From contig JBAZWJ010000030.1 of the NCBI GenBank assembly GCA_041660385.1, forward strand, positions 6,299-70,298: a stretch of DNA of 64,000 nucleotides, in the 5' to 3' direction. Source of the stretch: DYJE01 sp041660385. Its GTDB lineage: Bacteria; Desulfobacterota; Desulfobacteria; Desulfobacterales; Desulfolunaceae. Below, piece after piece: positions 43,806 through 52,140 of the stretch (position 1 is the first letter of the stretch; every line of letters begins with the position of its first letter). The notes beneath the pieces are model-generated. The model saw only the letters and a list, made by a program, of their open reading frames with translations. It was not told where the DNA came from and searched no databases. The translations under genes and the position numbers were made by a program.

Positions 43806-44666
43806 ATGAACAATGACATAGAGAAAAAAGCAGCCGGGCATCTTTCGCCTTTTGAGAAAATCAAACGGACAAATGATGCAGACACGGAATTCTGGTCAAG
43901 CCGTGATTTTGCCGGAATTCTTGGATACGGGGACTACAGGAATTTTGAAGGAGTCGTCGAAAAGGCCAAGCTGGCCTGCTTTAACAGCGGCCATCGGATC
44001 GATGATCATTTCGTTGACGTCACCGAAATGATCGTCATTGGTAAAGGTGGAAAACGATCTGCCAAAACGATTCTTCTTTCCCGATACGCCTGTTATCTGG
44101 TCATCCAGAACGCCGACCCCAAAAAAGAGATCGTGGCCCATGGCCAGACCTATTTCGCAGTCCAGACAAGGCTGAAAGAACTGGACGACGAACGCATGGA
44201 AGAAGAGCGCCGATTGATGCTCCGTGAAGAAATGCGCGTTCACAACACAAAGCTCGCGGATGCGGCCAAAGATGCGGGTGTTGTGAAACCCCTGGATTAC
44301 GCGATCTTCCAGAACCACGGGTATATGGGATTATACGGCGGCATGAAGCAAGATGACATCCATCAGCATAAGGGTTTGAAAAAGAGCCAGAAAATTCTGG
44401 ATCACATGGGCAGCACCGAACTTGCCGCCAACCTCTTCCGGGCAACCCAGGCCGAAGAAAAACTGAGGCGTGATCAGGTCAAAGGAAAAGACGCCGCCAA
44501 CAAAACCCACCGTGACGTCGGTGCCAAAGTCCGCCAGACCATCAAGGAACTGGGCGGCACCATGCCCGAAGATCTTCCCGTGGTGGACAGCATCAAATCC
44601 ATCGAAAACATACAGAAAAAACAGATCGGCAAAACAAAGGCGATTTCAGTACCGAAAGGCAAATAA
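43806..44666 (+). CDS. dinD: DNA damage-inducible protein D (DinD)
   Basis: A 286-residue protein with a BRO/KilA-N-like N-terminal domain ('DTEFWSSRDFAGILGYGDYR', 'FEGVVEKAKLACFNSG', 'LSRYACYLVIQNADPKKEIVAHGQTYFAVQTR', abridged). This is the DinD family; E. coli DinD inhibits RecA strand exchange. AAGGAG lies about nine bases before the ATG at 43806; the frame extends upstream without a start of its own. It follows a decayed methyltransferase, and DinD genes often sit inside restriction-modification loci, so this is probably the survivor of such a locus. Confidence 0.88.
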   Translation: MNNDIEKKAAGHLSPFEKIKRTNDADTEFWSSRDFAGILGYGDYRNFEGVVEKAKLACFNSGHRIDDHFVDVTEMIVIGKGGKRSAKTILLSRYACYLVIQNADPKKEIVAHGQTYFAVQTRLKELDDERMEEERRLMLREEMRVHNTKLADAAKDAGVVKPLDYAIFQNHGYMGLYGGMKQDDIHQHKGLKKSQKILDHMGSTELAANLFRATQAEEKLRRDQVKGKDAANKTHRDVGAKVRQTIKELGGTMPEDLPVVDSIKSIENIQKKQIGKTKAISVPKGK

Positions 44667-44668
44667 CC

Positions 44669-44833
44669 ATGGCCCGACTGAAAGAGTGGCGCGAGGATGT
44701 GAACCGGGTACAGTCTGATGGGGTTTACGATTTCGTTTATAAGGATGGCATCATTCGAAAGCAGATCTCCATTGTCCATATACAAATACGTGATTTAAAG
44801 ATCCTATTTTTAACAAATGCGTCAGATTATTAA
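44669..44833 (+). CDS. small hypothetical ORF after dinD
   Basis: A 54-codon frame beginning 2 nt after the dinD stop, starting 'MARLKEWREDVNRVQSDGVY' and continuing 'DFVYKDGIIRKQ'. The first 30 residues look like real protein; the last 20 are A+T-rich and hydrophobic, as if a coding frame had been cut and extended by chance. It may be a fragment of a further restriction-locus gene. No family is recognised. The following 260 nt up to 45093 hold nothing I recognise. Confidence 0.45.
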   Translation: MARLKEWREDVNRVQSDGVYDFVYKDGIIRKQISIVHIQIRDLKILFLTNASDY

Positions 44834-45093
44834 CCCTCTCACAGACATCTATTCGGCGGATTGCTTTGGATCGATTCATTTAAATTTTAAAAAGTTATCC
44901 AGAATAAGTGGGCAACGGATTAAATAATTATCCTCCGGCCCCCCTGGTTTTAAAGGGTGTCTTTTCTGCATTTTTCAAGCTAAAAACAACATTTTTGTTG
45001 ATTTGTCAGCCCACATTCCCTAAATGTTAGGGCAATAATCGATCCATGTAATAGACCGTTTCATGTTGAACCAAAGAGAGAGGCCTTCCAGAA

Positions 45094-46617
45094 ATGAGCA
45101 AAATTGACGAGACCAAACTGTTTTACGAGATCAGCAGCACCTTGAATGAGCATCCGGATCTGAAGCAGTCCCTTTATAAAGTCCTGGATATCCTGTCGGA
45201 ATCCTTGGGCATGGAACGGGGAACGGTTACCATTTTAAATCCTCTTCGGAACGAAATCACCATTGAGGTGGCCCATGGATTGAGCAAAAGTGCTATTATG
45301 AAAGGTCGTTACAAGCTGGGCGAAGGCATCACAGGCAGCGTGATCGAAAAGGGAAAACCCATTGCCATTCCCAAGATCAGCGAAGAACCGATGTTTCTTG
45401 ACAAGACAGCGACCCGAAAAGGCCAGATCAAAGGGGAATACTCGTTCATTTGTGTTCCCATCAAGAAAGGCAGTCAGGTCATCGGGGCTCTCTCAGCCGA
45501 CAGACCCTACGATGAAGCTTTCAATCTCAAAGAAGGCGTGAAGGTTCTTTCGGTGGTGGCCACCATGCTGGCGACCCAGGTTGTCAATCTGGAAAAGGTT
45601 AATCTGGAGAAAGAAAAACTCAAAGAAGAAAACCTGCGGCTGAAGGGTGAACTGGAAAACAAATTTCGTTTTTCCAATATCATCGGAAACAGCAACAAGA
45701 TGCGGGATGTCTATCAGATGATCTCCCATGTCTGTAAAAGCAACGCCACGGTTCTTGTTCGAGGGGAAAGCGGGACAGGCAAAGAGCTTGTGGCAAGCTC
45801 CATCCACTACAACAGCCTCAGGGCCAAACAGCCCTTTGTCAAAGTGAACTGCGCGGCCCTTCCGGCCAATCTCATCGAAAGCGAACTTTTCGGCCATGAA
45901 CGGGGATCATTCACCGGGGCCATAAACCAGAAGATCGGCAAATTCGAGATGGCCAACAAAGGGACGATTTTTCTCGACGAAATCGGCTCCATTGACCTGG
46001 ATGTCCAGGTGAAACTCCTGAGAGTTCTTCAGGAAAGGGAGTTCGAACGGGTGGGTGGCCACAACACCATAAAAACAGATGTGCGCATCGTTGCTGCAAC
46101 AAATAAAAATCTGGAACAGGCCGTGGAAAACGAATCGTTCCGGGGCGATCTGTATTACCGGTTGAACGTTTTTCCCATCTATCTCCCCCCTTTGCGTGAA
46201 AGAAAAACCGACATGCTTCTTCTGGCCGATTATTTCCTTGAAAAATACGCCGAAGAAAACGGTAAGGATATCAAAAGGATATCCACACCAGGTATTGACA
46301 TGCTCATGGCCTACCACTGGCCGGGTAATGTGCGTGAGCTTGAAAACTGCATGGAACGGGCTGTTCTTCTCTGTGATGAAGGGGTGATCCACGGCTACCA
46401 TCTTCCGCCCACCCTTCAGACCGGTGTTGAATCAGGCACACTCCCTGCGACAACACTGGACGAAGCTGTGGCCAATCTGGAAAAGGAGATGATCATTGAT
46501 GCCCTGAAAAACTGCCGGGGAAACATCACCTCCGCCACCGAACTTCTGGGAACAACCGTTCGAAAATTTTCATACAAGGCCAAAACCTACAACATTGACT
46601 ACAAGGACTACCGATGA
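45094..46617 (+). CDS. GAF-AAA+-Fis sigma-54 activator (NifA-like)
   Basis: A 507-residue enhancer-binding protein. A GAF sensor domain (about residues 15-165) is followed by a coiled-coil linker, a sigma-54 AAA+ domain with Walker A 'GESGTGKE' (224-231) and a C-terminal Fis-type helix-turn-helix ('GNITSATELLGTTVRKFSY'). The architecture is that of NifA, but no nif gene is in the window. The sigma-54 contact loop reads GSFTGA (271-276) instead of GAFTGA. Its stop overlaps the start of the next gene by 4 nt (ATGA), so it is the first gene of an operon with the two lipoprotein-like genes and probably regulates them or is cotranscribed for that reason. Confidence 0.9.
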   Translation: MSKIDETKLFYEISSTLNEHPDLKQSLYKVLDILSESLGMERGTVTILNPLRNEITIEVAHGLSKSAIMKGRYKLGEGITGSVIEKGKPIAIPKISEEPMFLDKTATRKGQIKGEYSFICVPIKKGSQVIGALSADRPYDEAFNLKEGVKVLSVVATMLATQVVNLEKVNLEKEKLKEENLRLKGELENKFRFSNIIGNSNKMRDVYQMISHVCKSNATVLVRGESGTGKELVASSIHYNSLRAKQPFVKVNCAALPANLIESELFGHERGSFTGAINQKIGKFEMANKGTIFLDEIGSIDLDVQVKLLRVLQEREFERVGGHNTIKTDVRIVAATNKNLEQAVENESFRGDLYYRLNVFPIYLPPLRERKTDMLLLADYFLEKYAEENGKDIKRISTPGIDMLMAYHWPGNVRELENCMERAVLLCDEGVIHGYHLPPTLQTGVESGTLPATTLDEAVANLEKEMIIDALKNCRGNITSATELLGTTVRKFSYKAKTYNIDYKDYR

Positions 46618-48101
46618 CCCATAGTAAAAACTTTCTGATCAAGGCCCTTGTCATTTCGCTGGTACTTTTCGCCTTCAGCGGCTGCATAAAACAACCGCCA
46701 ACCAAAACTGCTAATGGACCCTCCATAACCGGCTACGGTGACATCATCCCCCTCACCGAAGGGAACTTAAGGGGTCACAAACTCTTGTACGATGAAGGCT
46801 GGTTTGTGGTCTCATCCACAAAAAAAGCCCTGGAATATGCGAAGATAAACTCCATCGAAGCTTCTTCTGGCAACATGCGGAGAATTGCTAAAGCAGTCAT
46901 CAACCGTTCTAAAGACCTGGGCGGGGAAGTTAACTCGGATGTAAAAAATTCTTACCAGCGGGCTGAAAATCTTCTCAAAGGAGGAACAAAGGTCAGTGGC
47001 GGTATTGGATTGTTAACAGGACTTCTTGTTGAATCAGAATTCGATTACACAAAGCAAACGTTCATCGATGCCTGCGACGCCTTTGTCCAAGGGCACATCC
47101 ACCTTGCCAGACGGACAGCTATCGATCTGCATGATCTGAAATCACTTCCGGGCAATTATTTCGGCGATCTCCAGAATGATTTTTCCAATATATTCGAACT
47201 GTCTTCCAACGCTAACCAAGCCGTTTCAAACAAAATCGCCCTTTCCTGGGACCGATCTTTTGACGAGGCGGCCACCGCATTTCGTGAAGAATACGACCAG
47301 TCCGGCAAAAGGGCAAACTCCCTCACTGCCTTGGGAGATATCCTCACAGGGTATCTTAAAGCATTTTACAGTGGCGTTGCCCGTCCTTCCGCCAAAGCCC
47401 TTGTGGAGGGAAGCGCCAAGGGATCAAACTCTTTTGTATTTCTTCCCTGCGCCACGGTCACGATGGTTGCCGGGCGGACCATTGAAGCCACGGGCCTCAC
47501 CCTTTATTACAGTGCCAAAACCGGTTATCATGTGATCTCCCCCACGGTTGAGGCAGGGCTGCTTTCCAGCTTGTCCCTTCTTTCCATGGTGTCCATTCCG
47601 GTCACTGCAGCAGGCGGAGCAGGTTTGTGCGCGGTGAATCAGGTGGCATTCACCGCCGCCGCACCAATATACGGCACAGGAAAAGCTATAACCGATACGG
47701 CCATCGACACAGGGAAATATGTGGCTCTTGTGGGTCACGACGTCACTTTGAACAGTTCCCATGTGATGATCAACCATATAAAAACCGGTGTGGTTCTTGG
47801 CTATAACGCCCTTACAGCCATACCTGTCCATTTGTTTCTCGGCGTTGCAGATACGGCGGTGTTTCTCGCTTATGACGGCCCACGTCTTGTCATTGCCGTG
47901 GCCAGGGGTGAAATAAGCCATCCAGCAGGCGAAAGAGAAAACACGTTTTCCGTTGGAGGTTTACCCACAGGCGCCGTGGTGGATCTGTATAAACTCGAAC
48001 AGGAAAAAGGTGTAAAGGTCGAGGTGGTAACCGATGATCCCGACATTATCAACAACGTTATCGGAAGATTACCAAAAGATCTGGGAGGAACACATGAATA
48101 G
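46614..48101 (+). CDS. large lipoprotein of unknown function, paralogue A
   Basis: A 495-residue protein with a signal segment ending in 'AFSGC' (Cys24), so a probable lipoprotein. The first 250 residues are helical and charged. From about residue 270 the chain turns into long stretches of small and hydrophobic residues ('VEAGLLSSLSLLSMVSIPVTAAGGAG'). The C-terminal section 'GVVLGYNALTAIPVHLFLG' and 'TAVFLAYDGPRLVIAV' (391-430), then 'LPTGAVVDLYKLEQEKG' (about 449), is shared with the next gene. No known family. The gene overlaps both neighbours, so regulator, A and B form one coupled unit. Confidence 0.75.
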   Translation: MTHSKNFLIKALVISLVLFAFSGCIKQPPTKTANGPSITGYGDIIPLTEGNLRGHKLLYDEGWFVVSSTKKALEYAKINSIEASSGNMRRIAKAVINRSKDLGGEVNSDVKNSYQRAENLLKGGTKVSGGIGLLTGLLVESEFDYTKQTFIDACDAFVQGHIHLARRTAIDLHDLKSLPGNYFGDLQNDFSNIFELSSNANQAVSNKIALSWDRSFDEAATAFREEYDQSGKRANSLTALGDILTGYLKAFYSGVARPSAKALVEGSAKGSNSFVFLPCATVTMVAGRTIEATGLTLYYSAKTGYHVISPTVEAGLLSSLSLLSMVSIPVTAAGGAGLCAVNQVAFTAAAPIYGTGKAITDTAIDTGKYVALVGHDVTLNSSHVMINHIKTGVVLGYNALTAIPVHLFLGVADTAVFLAYDGPRLVIAVARGEISHPAGERENTFSVGGLPTGAVVDLYKLEQEKGVKVEVVTDDPDIINNVIGRLPKDLGGTHE

Positions 48102-49959
48102 AAATCGCCCCTTACGCTTACTGATCACCCTTGCCCTTATCTTTTGTTTTGCCTGTGCAACAAAAACGAATGACCCGCTGAAAAACACTAAAAAGCTGGC
48201 AAAAGAAGGTCACAGCAACCTGTACCACAACGGCGCCTTCAGGGTTCCCAACACGTCCATTTACCTGATCGAGCCAGGACCATCCGCCATTGACTTCATC
48301 AAAGAACTGGCTGGCCTGAGGGCAAAACAGGCTCTTTTCACCTCACTTAAAAAAGCATCCGAATCTGTCGTTATCGTTACAAAAGGGACGGAACTGACGT
48401 TCAAGCTGGCTAAAGCAGAACGGAAGGCTGGTAACGATGTGGCGGATTTCATCAGAAGTCAGTCCAGGCCCGGCGCGGTCCTGATCATGGACCGGTCCAT
48501 GGCCACGGGTAAAGAAATCCTTGGTGATTCATTTTCTCTGAGCAAAGAGATGTTCAAAGAAGTTGTTACGATGGAAGAAAAAAAACTCTGGTCTGTTGAA
48601 AAGGGAGATAAACTCTCAGAATCCATCGACAAAGGTGGAACGGGAAAAGGCAAGGAACTGATCTCCGATTCCCTCCACAATTCCAAAAGTTTTTACAATG
48701 ACCGGCAGGATGGAGCGAAAGGCTCGTGGAATTACGCCTGGAAAAACTTTGTATACGGCTATGCAGCCCTTCCGGATAACCTCAGTAAAAACCTTGAAGC
48801 TGCCGGTGAGAATCTCACCGATGCCAACATCGTGGACATTATCAGTGAAAAAAATGACTCACGTGAATCCATGTCCGATCAAAGCGTTCAACTGATGGGT
48901 TCTGCGGTGGGTAATTATGCCGGTGATGTGAAAGAAACCTTTTCCAAAGCCGGTAAGGAATGGGATCAATGCTATACAACGGGAATACCCCTGGCCACCC
49001 TTAAATCCATGCGATGGATATTAAAGGGGCTTCTCTGGGATGCCACCATCGAACCCGTATCAAAAATGACCATTGGTGGCCTGGGCTATATGGCTGTGAA
49101 TTTTGTCGCTTTTCCGGTCATGGTGATTGGAGAGGAGGGCAAAGCCTTCACCCGCATTGCCGTGGATGTTTCCTGGAATGCCTCCAAATCCGCATACCAG
49201 CTCACGGCACCTTCAGCGATAGCCTCCCTTGCTTCGATTTACGGGTTGCTCGAATACGGTTCAGGGCCTCTGGTTGCTGGTCCCATGGCGGCAGGTGGTT
49301 CTCTGGCCGGAGCTTCCCAGGTTGGAGCATCGAAAGTCGGAGGCGTGGTGGTCAAGGGAACAGGTCGATTGGCCGGAAAAGCCGAGCGCTACATCGGCAT
49401 TCCACTGGCAGCAGCGGGAGTTGCCGTAACAGGCGGCACGGTGGGCGTGGCTGTTATGGGAGCAGGTGCTGTGGGCTCCGGGACCGTTTATCTTTCAGGT
49501 GAAACCACCGCAGGGGGCTCAAAACTTTTTGGAAATATCATTGCCGGAACAACGGCAGTGACCGGCACAGCCGCTTCCGCCGCAGGTGGAACGGGTTATG
49601 GCGTTTACCAGCTCTCGCGGGCTGTGGCTGTGCCCGCAGGATACGAAGTCGGAGCCGGAGTGGTCATGAGCTACGAAACACTGTCCCACATCAGCGCCCA
49701 CACTATCCTCGCCGCATCGGATTGCGCCTACATGGTCCTTTCTCTGGAAGGCCCGCGATGGGTGGCCTACGCCGTGAAAGATACTCTTGGCATGGGTGAG
49801 GATCTGACTCCCGGAACGGTTCTTAATCTTGATGAAATGAGAAAGGCTGGAGAAGAAATCTACAACATCCCCTTGAGTGATGAAGAGATGAAAAACGTGG
49901 TATCCGAAACGTCCCGGTCACTACCCCATTTCAAAGATGAATCCGCTCCAAACAATTAA
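48094..49959 (+). CDS. large lipoprotein-like protein of unknown function, paralogue B
   Basis: A 621-residue protein with an N-terminal signal segment ('LLITLALIFCFACATK'; the lipobox is weak). GGGAGG lies six bases before the ATG at 48094, which overlaps the stop of paralogue A by 8 nt. The first 330 residues are charged and helical. Residues about 380-510 are extremely rich in Gly, Ala and Val ('GPMAAGGSLAGASQVGASKV', 'AAAGVAVTGGTVGVAVMGAG'). The end repeats the module of paralogue A: 'GVVMSYETLSHISAHTILA', 'SLEGPRWVAYAV', and 'LTPGTVLNLDEM'. Such Gly/Ala-rich stretches could insert in or span a membrane. Function unknown. Confidence 0.75.
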   Translation: MNRNRPLRLLITLALIFCFACATKTNDPLKNTKKLAKEGHSNLYHNGAFRVPNTSIYLIEPGPSAIDFIKELAGLRAKQALFTSLKKASESVVIVTKGTELTFKLAKAERKAGNDVADFIRSQSRPGAVLIMDRSMATGKEILGDSFSLSKEMFKEVVTMEEKKLWSVEKGDKLSESIDKGGTGKGKELISDSLHNSKSFYNDRQDGAKGSWNYAWKNFVYGYAALPDNLSKNLEAAGENLTDANIVDIISEKNDSRESMSDQSVQLMGSAVGNYAGDVKETFSKAGKEWDQCYTTGIPLATLKSMRWILKGLLWDATIEPVSKMTIGGLGYMAVNFVAFPVMVIGEEGKAFTRIAVDVSWNASKSAYQLTAPSAIASLASIYGLLEYGSGPLVAGPMAAGGSLAGASQVGASKVGGVVVKGTGRLAGKAERYIGIPLAAAGVAVTGGTVGVAVMGAGAVGSGTVYLSGETTAGGSKLFGNIIAGTTAVTGTAASAAGGTGYGVYQLSRAVAVPAGYEVGAGVVMSYETLSHISAHTILAASDCAYMVLSLEGPRWVAYAVKDTLGMGEDLTPGTVLNLDEMRKAGEEIYNIPLSDEEMKNVVSETSRSLPHFKDESAPNN

Positions 49960-49989
49960 CCGCTCACATCTGTTCTATTCTTCATATAT

Positions 49990-50020
49990 ATCCGCCGCAG
50001 TAAAAAAGCTGCCGGCGGAT
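49990..50020 (+). terminator. hairpin after the lipoprotein pair
   Basis: ATCCGCCG-CAG, an A-rich loop, CTG-C-CGGCGGAT: an 11-bp stem with one bulge, 30 nt after the stop of paralogue B. The following sequence is TCCCTTC, not a pure T-run, so termination is likely but not certain. Confidence 0.6.
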
Positions 50021-50204
50021 TCCCTTCAAAAGCTCCTTCATGCAACCCATGGCAACGTTAATTCTCCATTCTTATTCATAAAACCCTTGACTTTTTGATG
50101 TGTTTCGAATTTATAGGGAACTTATTTTCCATGAATCATCCGAATCTGAAATATTGAGTTACCTTTCAACGGATGATACGAATCAATAAAGGGAGTGTAC
50201 CAGC

Positions 50205-51755
50205 ATGTCCTGTGTTAAACGAATCATCATCGGCATTCTCTCCTTGGCACTGACCACCGTAATGATTTCAACCATTGCCCACGCCGAAGTCTTGTCCGTC
50301 ATCCACGCCCAGAGTATATTGAAAAAAATGAACTACTATCCTGACGCTTTGAACGGTTCCATGAGCCCGGCAACCATCAAATCCATCATCACGTTTCAGG
50401 CTGATTTCAATTTAAAAACCACAGGCCGGCTTGATGCCCGCACATGCAGAACACTGCTTGCAGAAGAAGAAAAAATTAACGACGTCATAGAAAAAAATAA
50501 ACAGGAAAAAGTTGTTAGCGACGCACAGACAAAACTGAAAAGTCTGTTCTATTATTTCGGCCCCATCAGCGGAAAGCGAAGTGATATCTCGAAAACCGCC
50601 ATCTCAGATTTTCAGAAAGACAACGGGCTTACCGTAACGGGAACCCTTGATGAGCAGACCTTGACTATGATCCTGAGTGACAAGCCCCAACCTAAAAAAC
50701 CAAGTGAACTATCGGCCAGACCTGTTCCACCAGAGCCGTCTGCTCCCAAAAAAATAGAAGCAGAAGTAAGAAATGAGGGGCCGATGCAAGCACCTAATGC
50801 AGAGCCTAAAGATAAAAAAACTACGCCCGACAAGCCTGAGGTAAAAAAACAGGCATCAAACGTCCAGCCCCTCTGGAGTTACAGCATGGGCCACATGAAC
50901 TACAAACCCAGTGCCGGTTACGACGACGCAACTTACAAGGCCCAGAATGAAACGCTTCACCCTGAACAAGCCGCGATCTATAACGATGAGTCGTTCACCA
51001 TAGCCCGACTGGCGCTGGACTATGCTCCGTTTTGCGCTTCACTTTCCACAAGCCGTCTTGGCGGAGGTGATAACGCAGCCGATTCCCTTGATTTTTCATG
51101 GTACTTCAACTTGAAGAAGAACCCTTATCTCCTGTTCCTTCAATACGAAAACATCGAATCCGATGCCCTCGTAAACAACAATATCCTCGAAATCGAAACC
51201 AGTGCCTTTACAGCGGAATGGTTATACAGACACAGACCCTGGCTTTTCTGGGGTCTTGGTGTGAGCTACGGAACCTTGCCAACCCTGGTGTCCTGCAAAA
51301 ACGATCTGAGCCAGAACCGTGCCATCGGTTTTGACAAAGATTTCAAACTGGCCACAGTGAACGCCGTTGTCCGTTACAACAGTCTGGCCAAAGACAAAAA
51401 CCCCCTTTTCACAACCAAACACCTTTACCCCTACGTGACCAGTTCATTTTCCGCAGGTTTTGGTTACGGCAAAGTTTCCGACGATGTGATCGACCGGATG
51501 AACGCCGACCTGAACCATTCGTTCTCCGGAGCCATATACACCCTTAACCTGAAATGCTCCCCCGAAGTCGGCCTGACTTACCAGCTCCACCGCCCCAGCT
51601 TCGATCTGGACCTGACCCTGGGTTATGCCCTCACGTTCCACCTCCCCAACTGGTCGATCCGCAGCCTTCCCGCCCTGGAATCCAACGATCAGGTTGAGTT
51701 TTACCGTCGGAACATCAGTCATGGACCGGTGATAGGTGGGAATATATCTTTTTAG
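50205..51755 (+). CDS. peptidoglycan-binding and outer-membrane beta-barrel fusion
   Basis: A 516-residue exported protein (signal peptide to 'TIAHA', residue 27). Two PG_binding_1-type domains follow ('AQSILKKMNYYPDALNGSMS' to 'LDARTCRTLL', and 'DAQTKLKSLFYYFGPISGKR' to 'TLDEQTLTMIL'). A Pro/Lys-rich linker of about 65 residues leads to a C-terminal region of about 280 residues with alternating aromatic and polar beta strands, ending in '...GGNISF', a C-terminal Phe of the kind recognised by the Bam machinery. It would anchor the outer membrane to peptidoglycan. It follows the lipoprotein pair but is separated by a hairpin and about 245 nt. Confidence 0.8.
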   Translation: MSCVKRIIIGILSLALTTVMISTIAHAEVLSVIHAQSILKKMNYYPDALNGSMSPATIKSIITFQADFNLKTTGRLDARTCRTLLAEEEKINDVIEKNKQEKVVSDAQTKLKSLFYYFGPISGKRSDISKTAISDFQKDNGLTVTGTLDEQTLTMILSDKPQPKKPSELSARPVPPEPSAPKKIEAEVRNEGPMQAPNAEPKDKKTTPDKPEVKKQASNVQPLWSYSMGHMNYKPSAGYDDATYKAQNETLHPEQAAIYNDESFTIARLALDYAPFCASLSTSRLGGGDNAADSLDFSWYFNLKKNPYLLFLQYENIESDALVNNNILEIETSAFTAEWLYRHRPWLFWGLGVSYGTLPTLVSCKNDLSQNRAIGFDKDFKLATVNAVVRYNSLAKDKNPLFTTKHLYPYVTSSFSAGFGYGKVSDDVIDRMNADLNHSFSGAIYTLNLKCSPEVGLTYQLHRPSFDLDLTLGYALTFHLPNWSIRSLPALESNDQVEFYRRNISHGPVIGGNISF

Positions 51756-51809
51756 GCCTCCGTTGATTGTCATAACTATATTGCTTCCATAAGCCCTGCC
51801 AGGGCTGTC

Positions 51810-52039
51810 CAATGCTGATCGCTTAAGGGGCTTGGAAAATATTAAATTACCTGGATCGCGCCCGGATTCAGAGGCAGATTTTGCACGGGCTTCGCTCTCA
51901 AGACCGCAGGCGTAGCAGAGCTACGTTGAGGATCTTGAGAGTGAGGCTCGGGCAGAATATGACCTGAAGGCGGGATGCGTGATGGTAAATTAATATTTTC
52001 CGAGTCCCTAAGTTGAAAAACCTTAAGCCAACAGCTCAA
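51810..52039. mobile_element. MITE-like element: 191-bp imperfect palindrome with related ends
   Basis: The core, 51822-52012, is a long imperfect palindrome centred near 51918 (GTAGC-AGA-GCTAC). Matching arms include GGAAAATATTAAATTACC against GGTAAATTAATATTTTCC and CGCTCTCAAGA against TCTTGAGAGTG. Outside it, CAATGCTGATCGCTTAAGG (51810-51828) and CCTTAAGCCAACAGCTCAA (52021-52039) form partly matching inverted ends that resemble the ends of the element at 58743-58865. No open frame. It fills the gap between the beta-barrel gene and sbcD. Confidence 0.72.
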
Positions 52040-52140
52040 ATACCTTCAACTTTTATCCATCTCCGAGTTCGGTTTGACATCGGTCTGCAAACCGGGTAAC
52101 TCTTGACCTGTTTGTCTATTAACAAAAAAAGGGAAAAACC

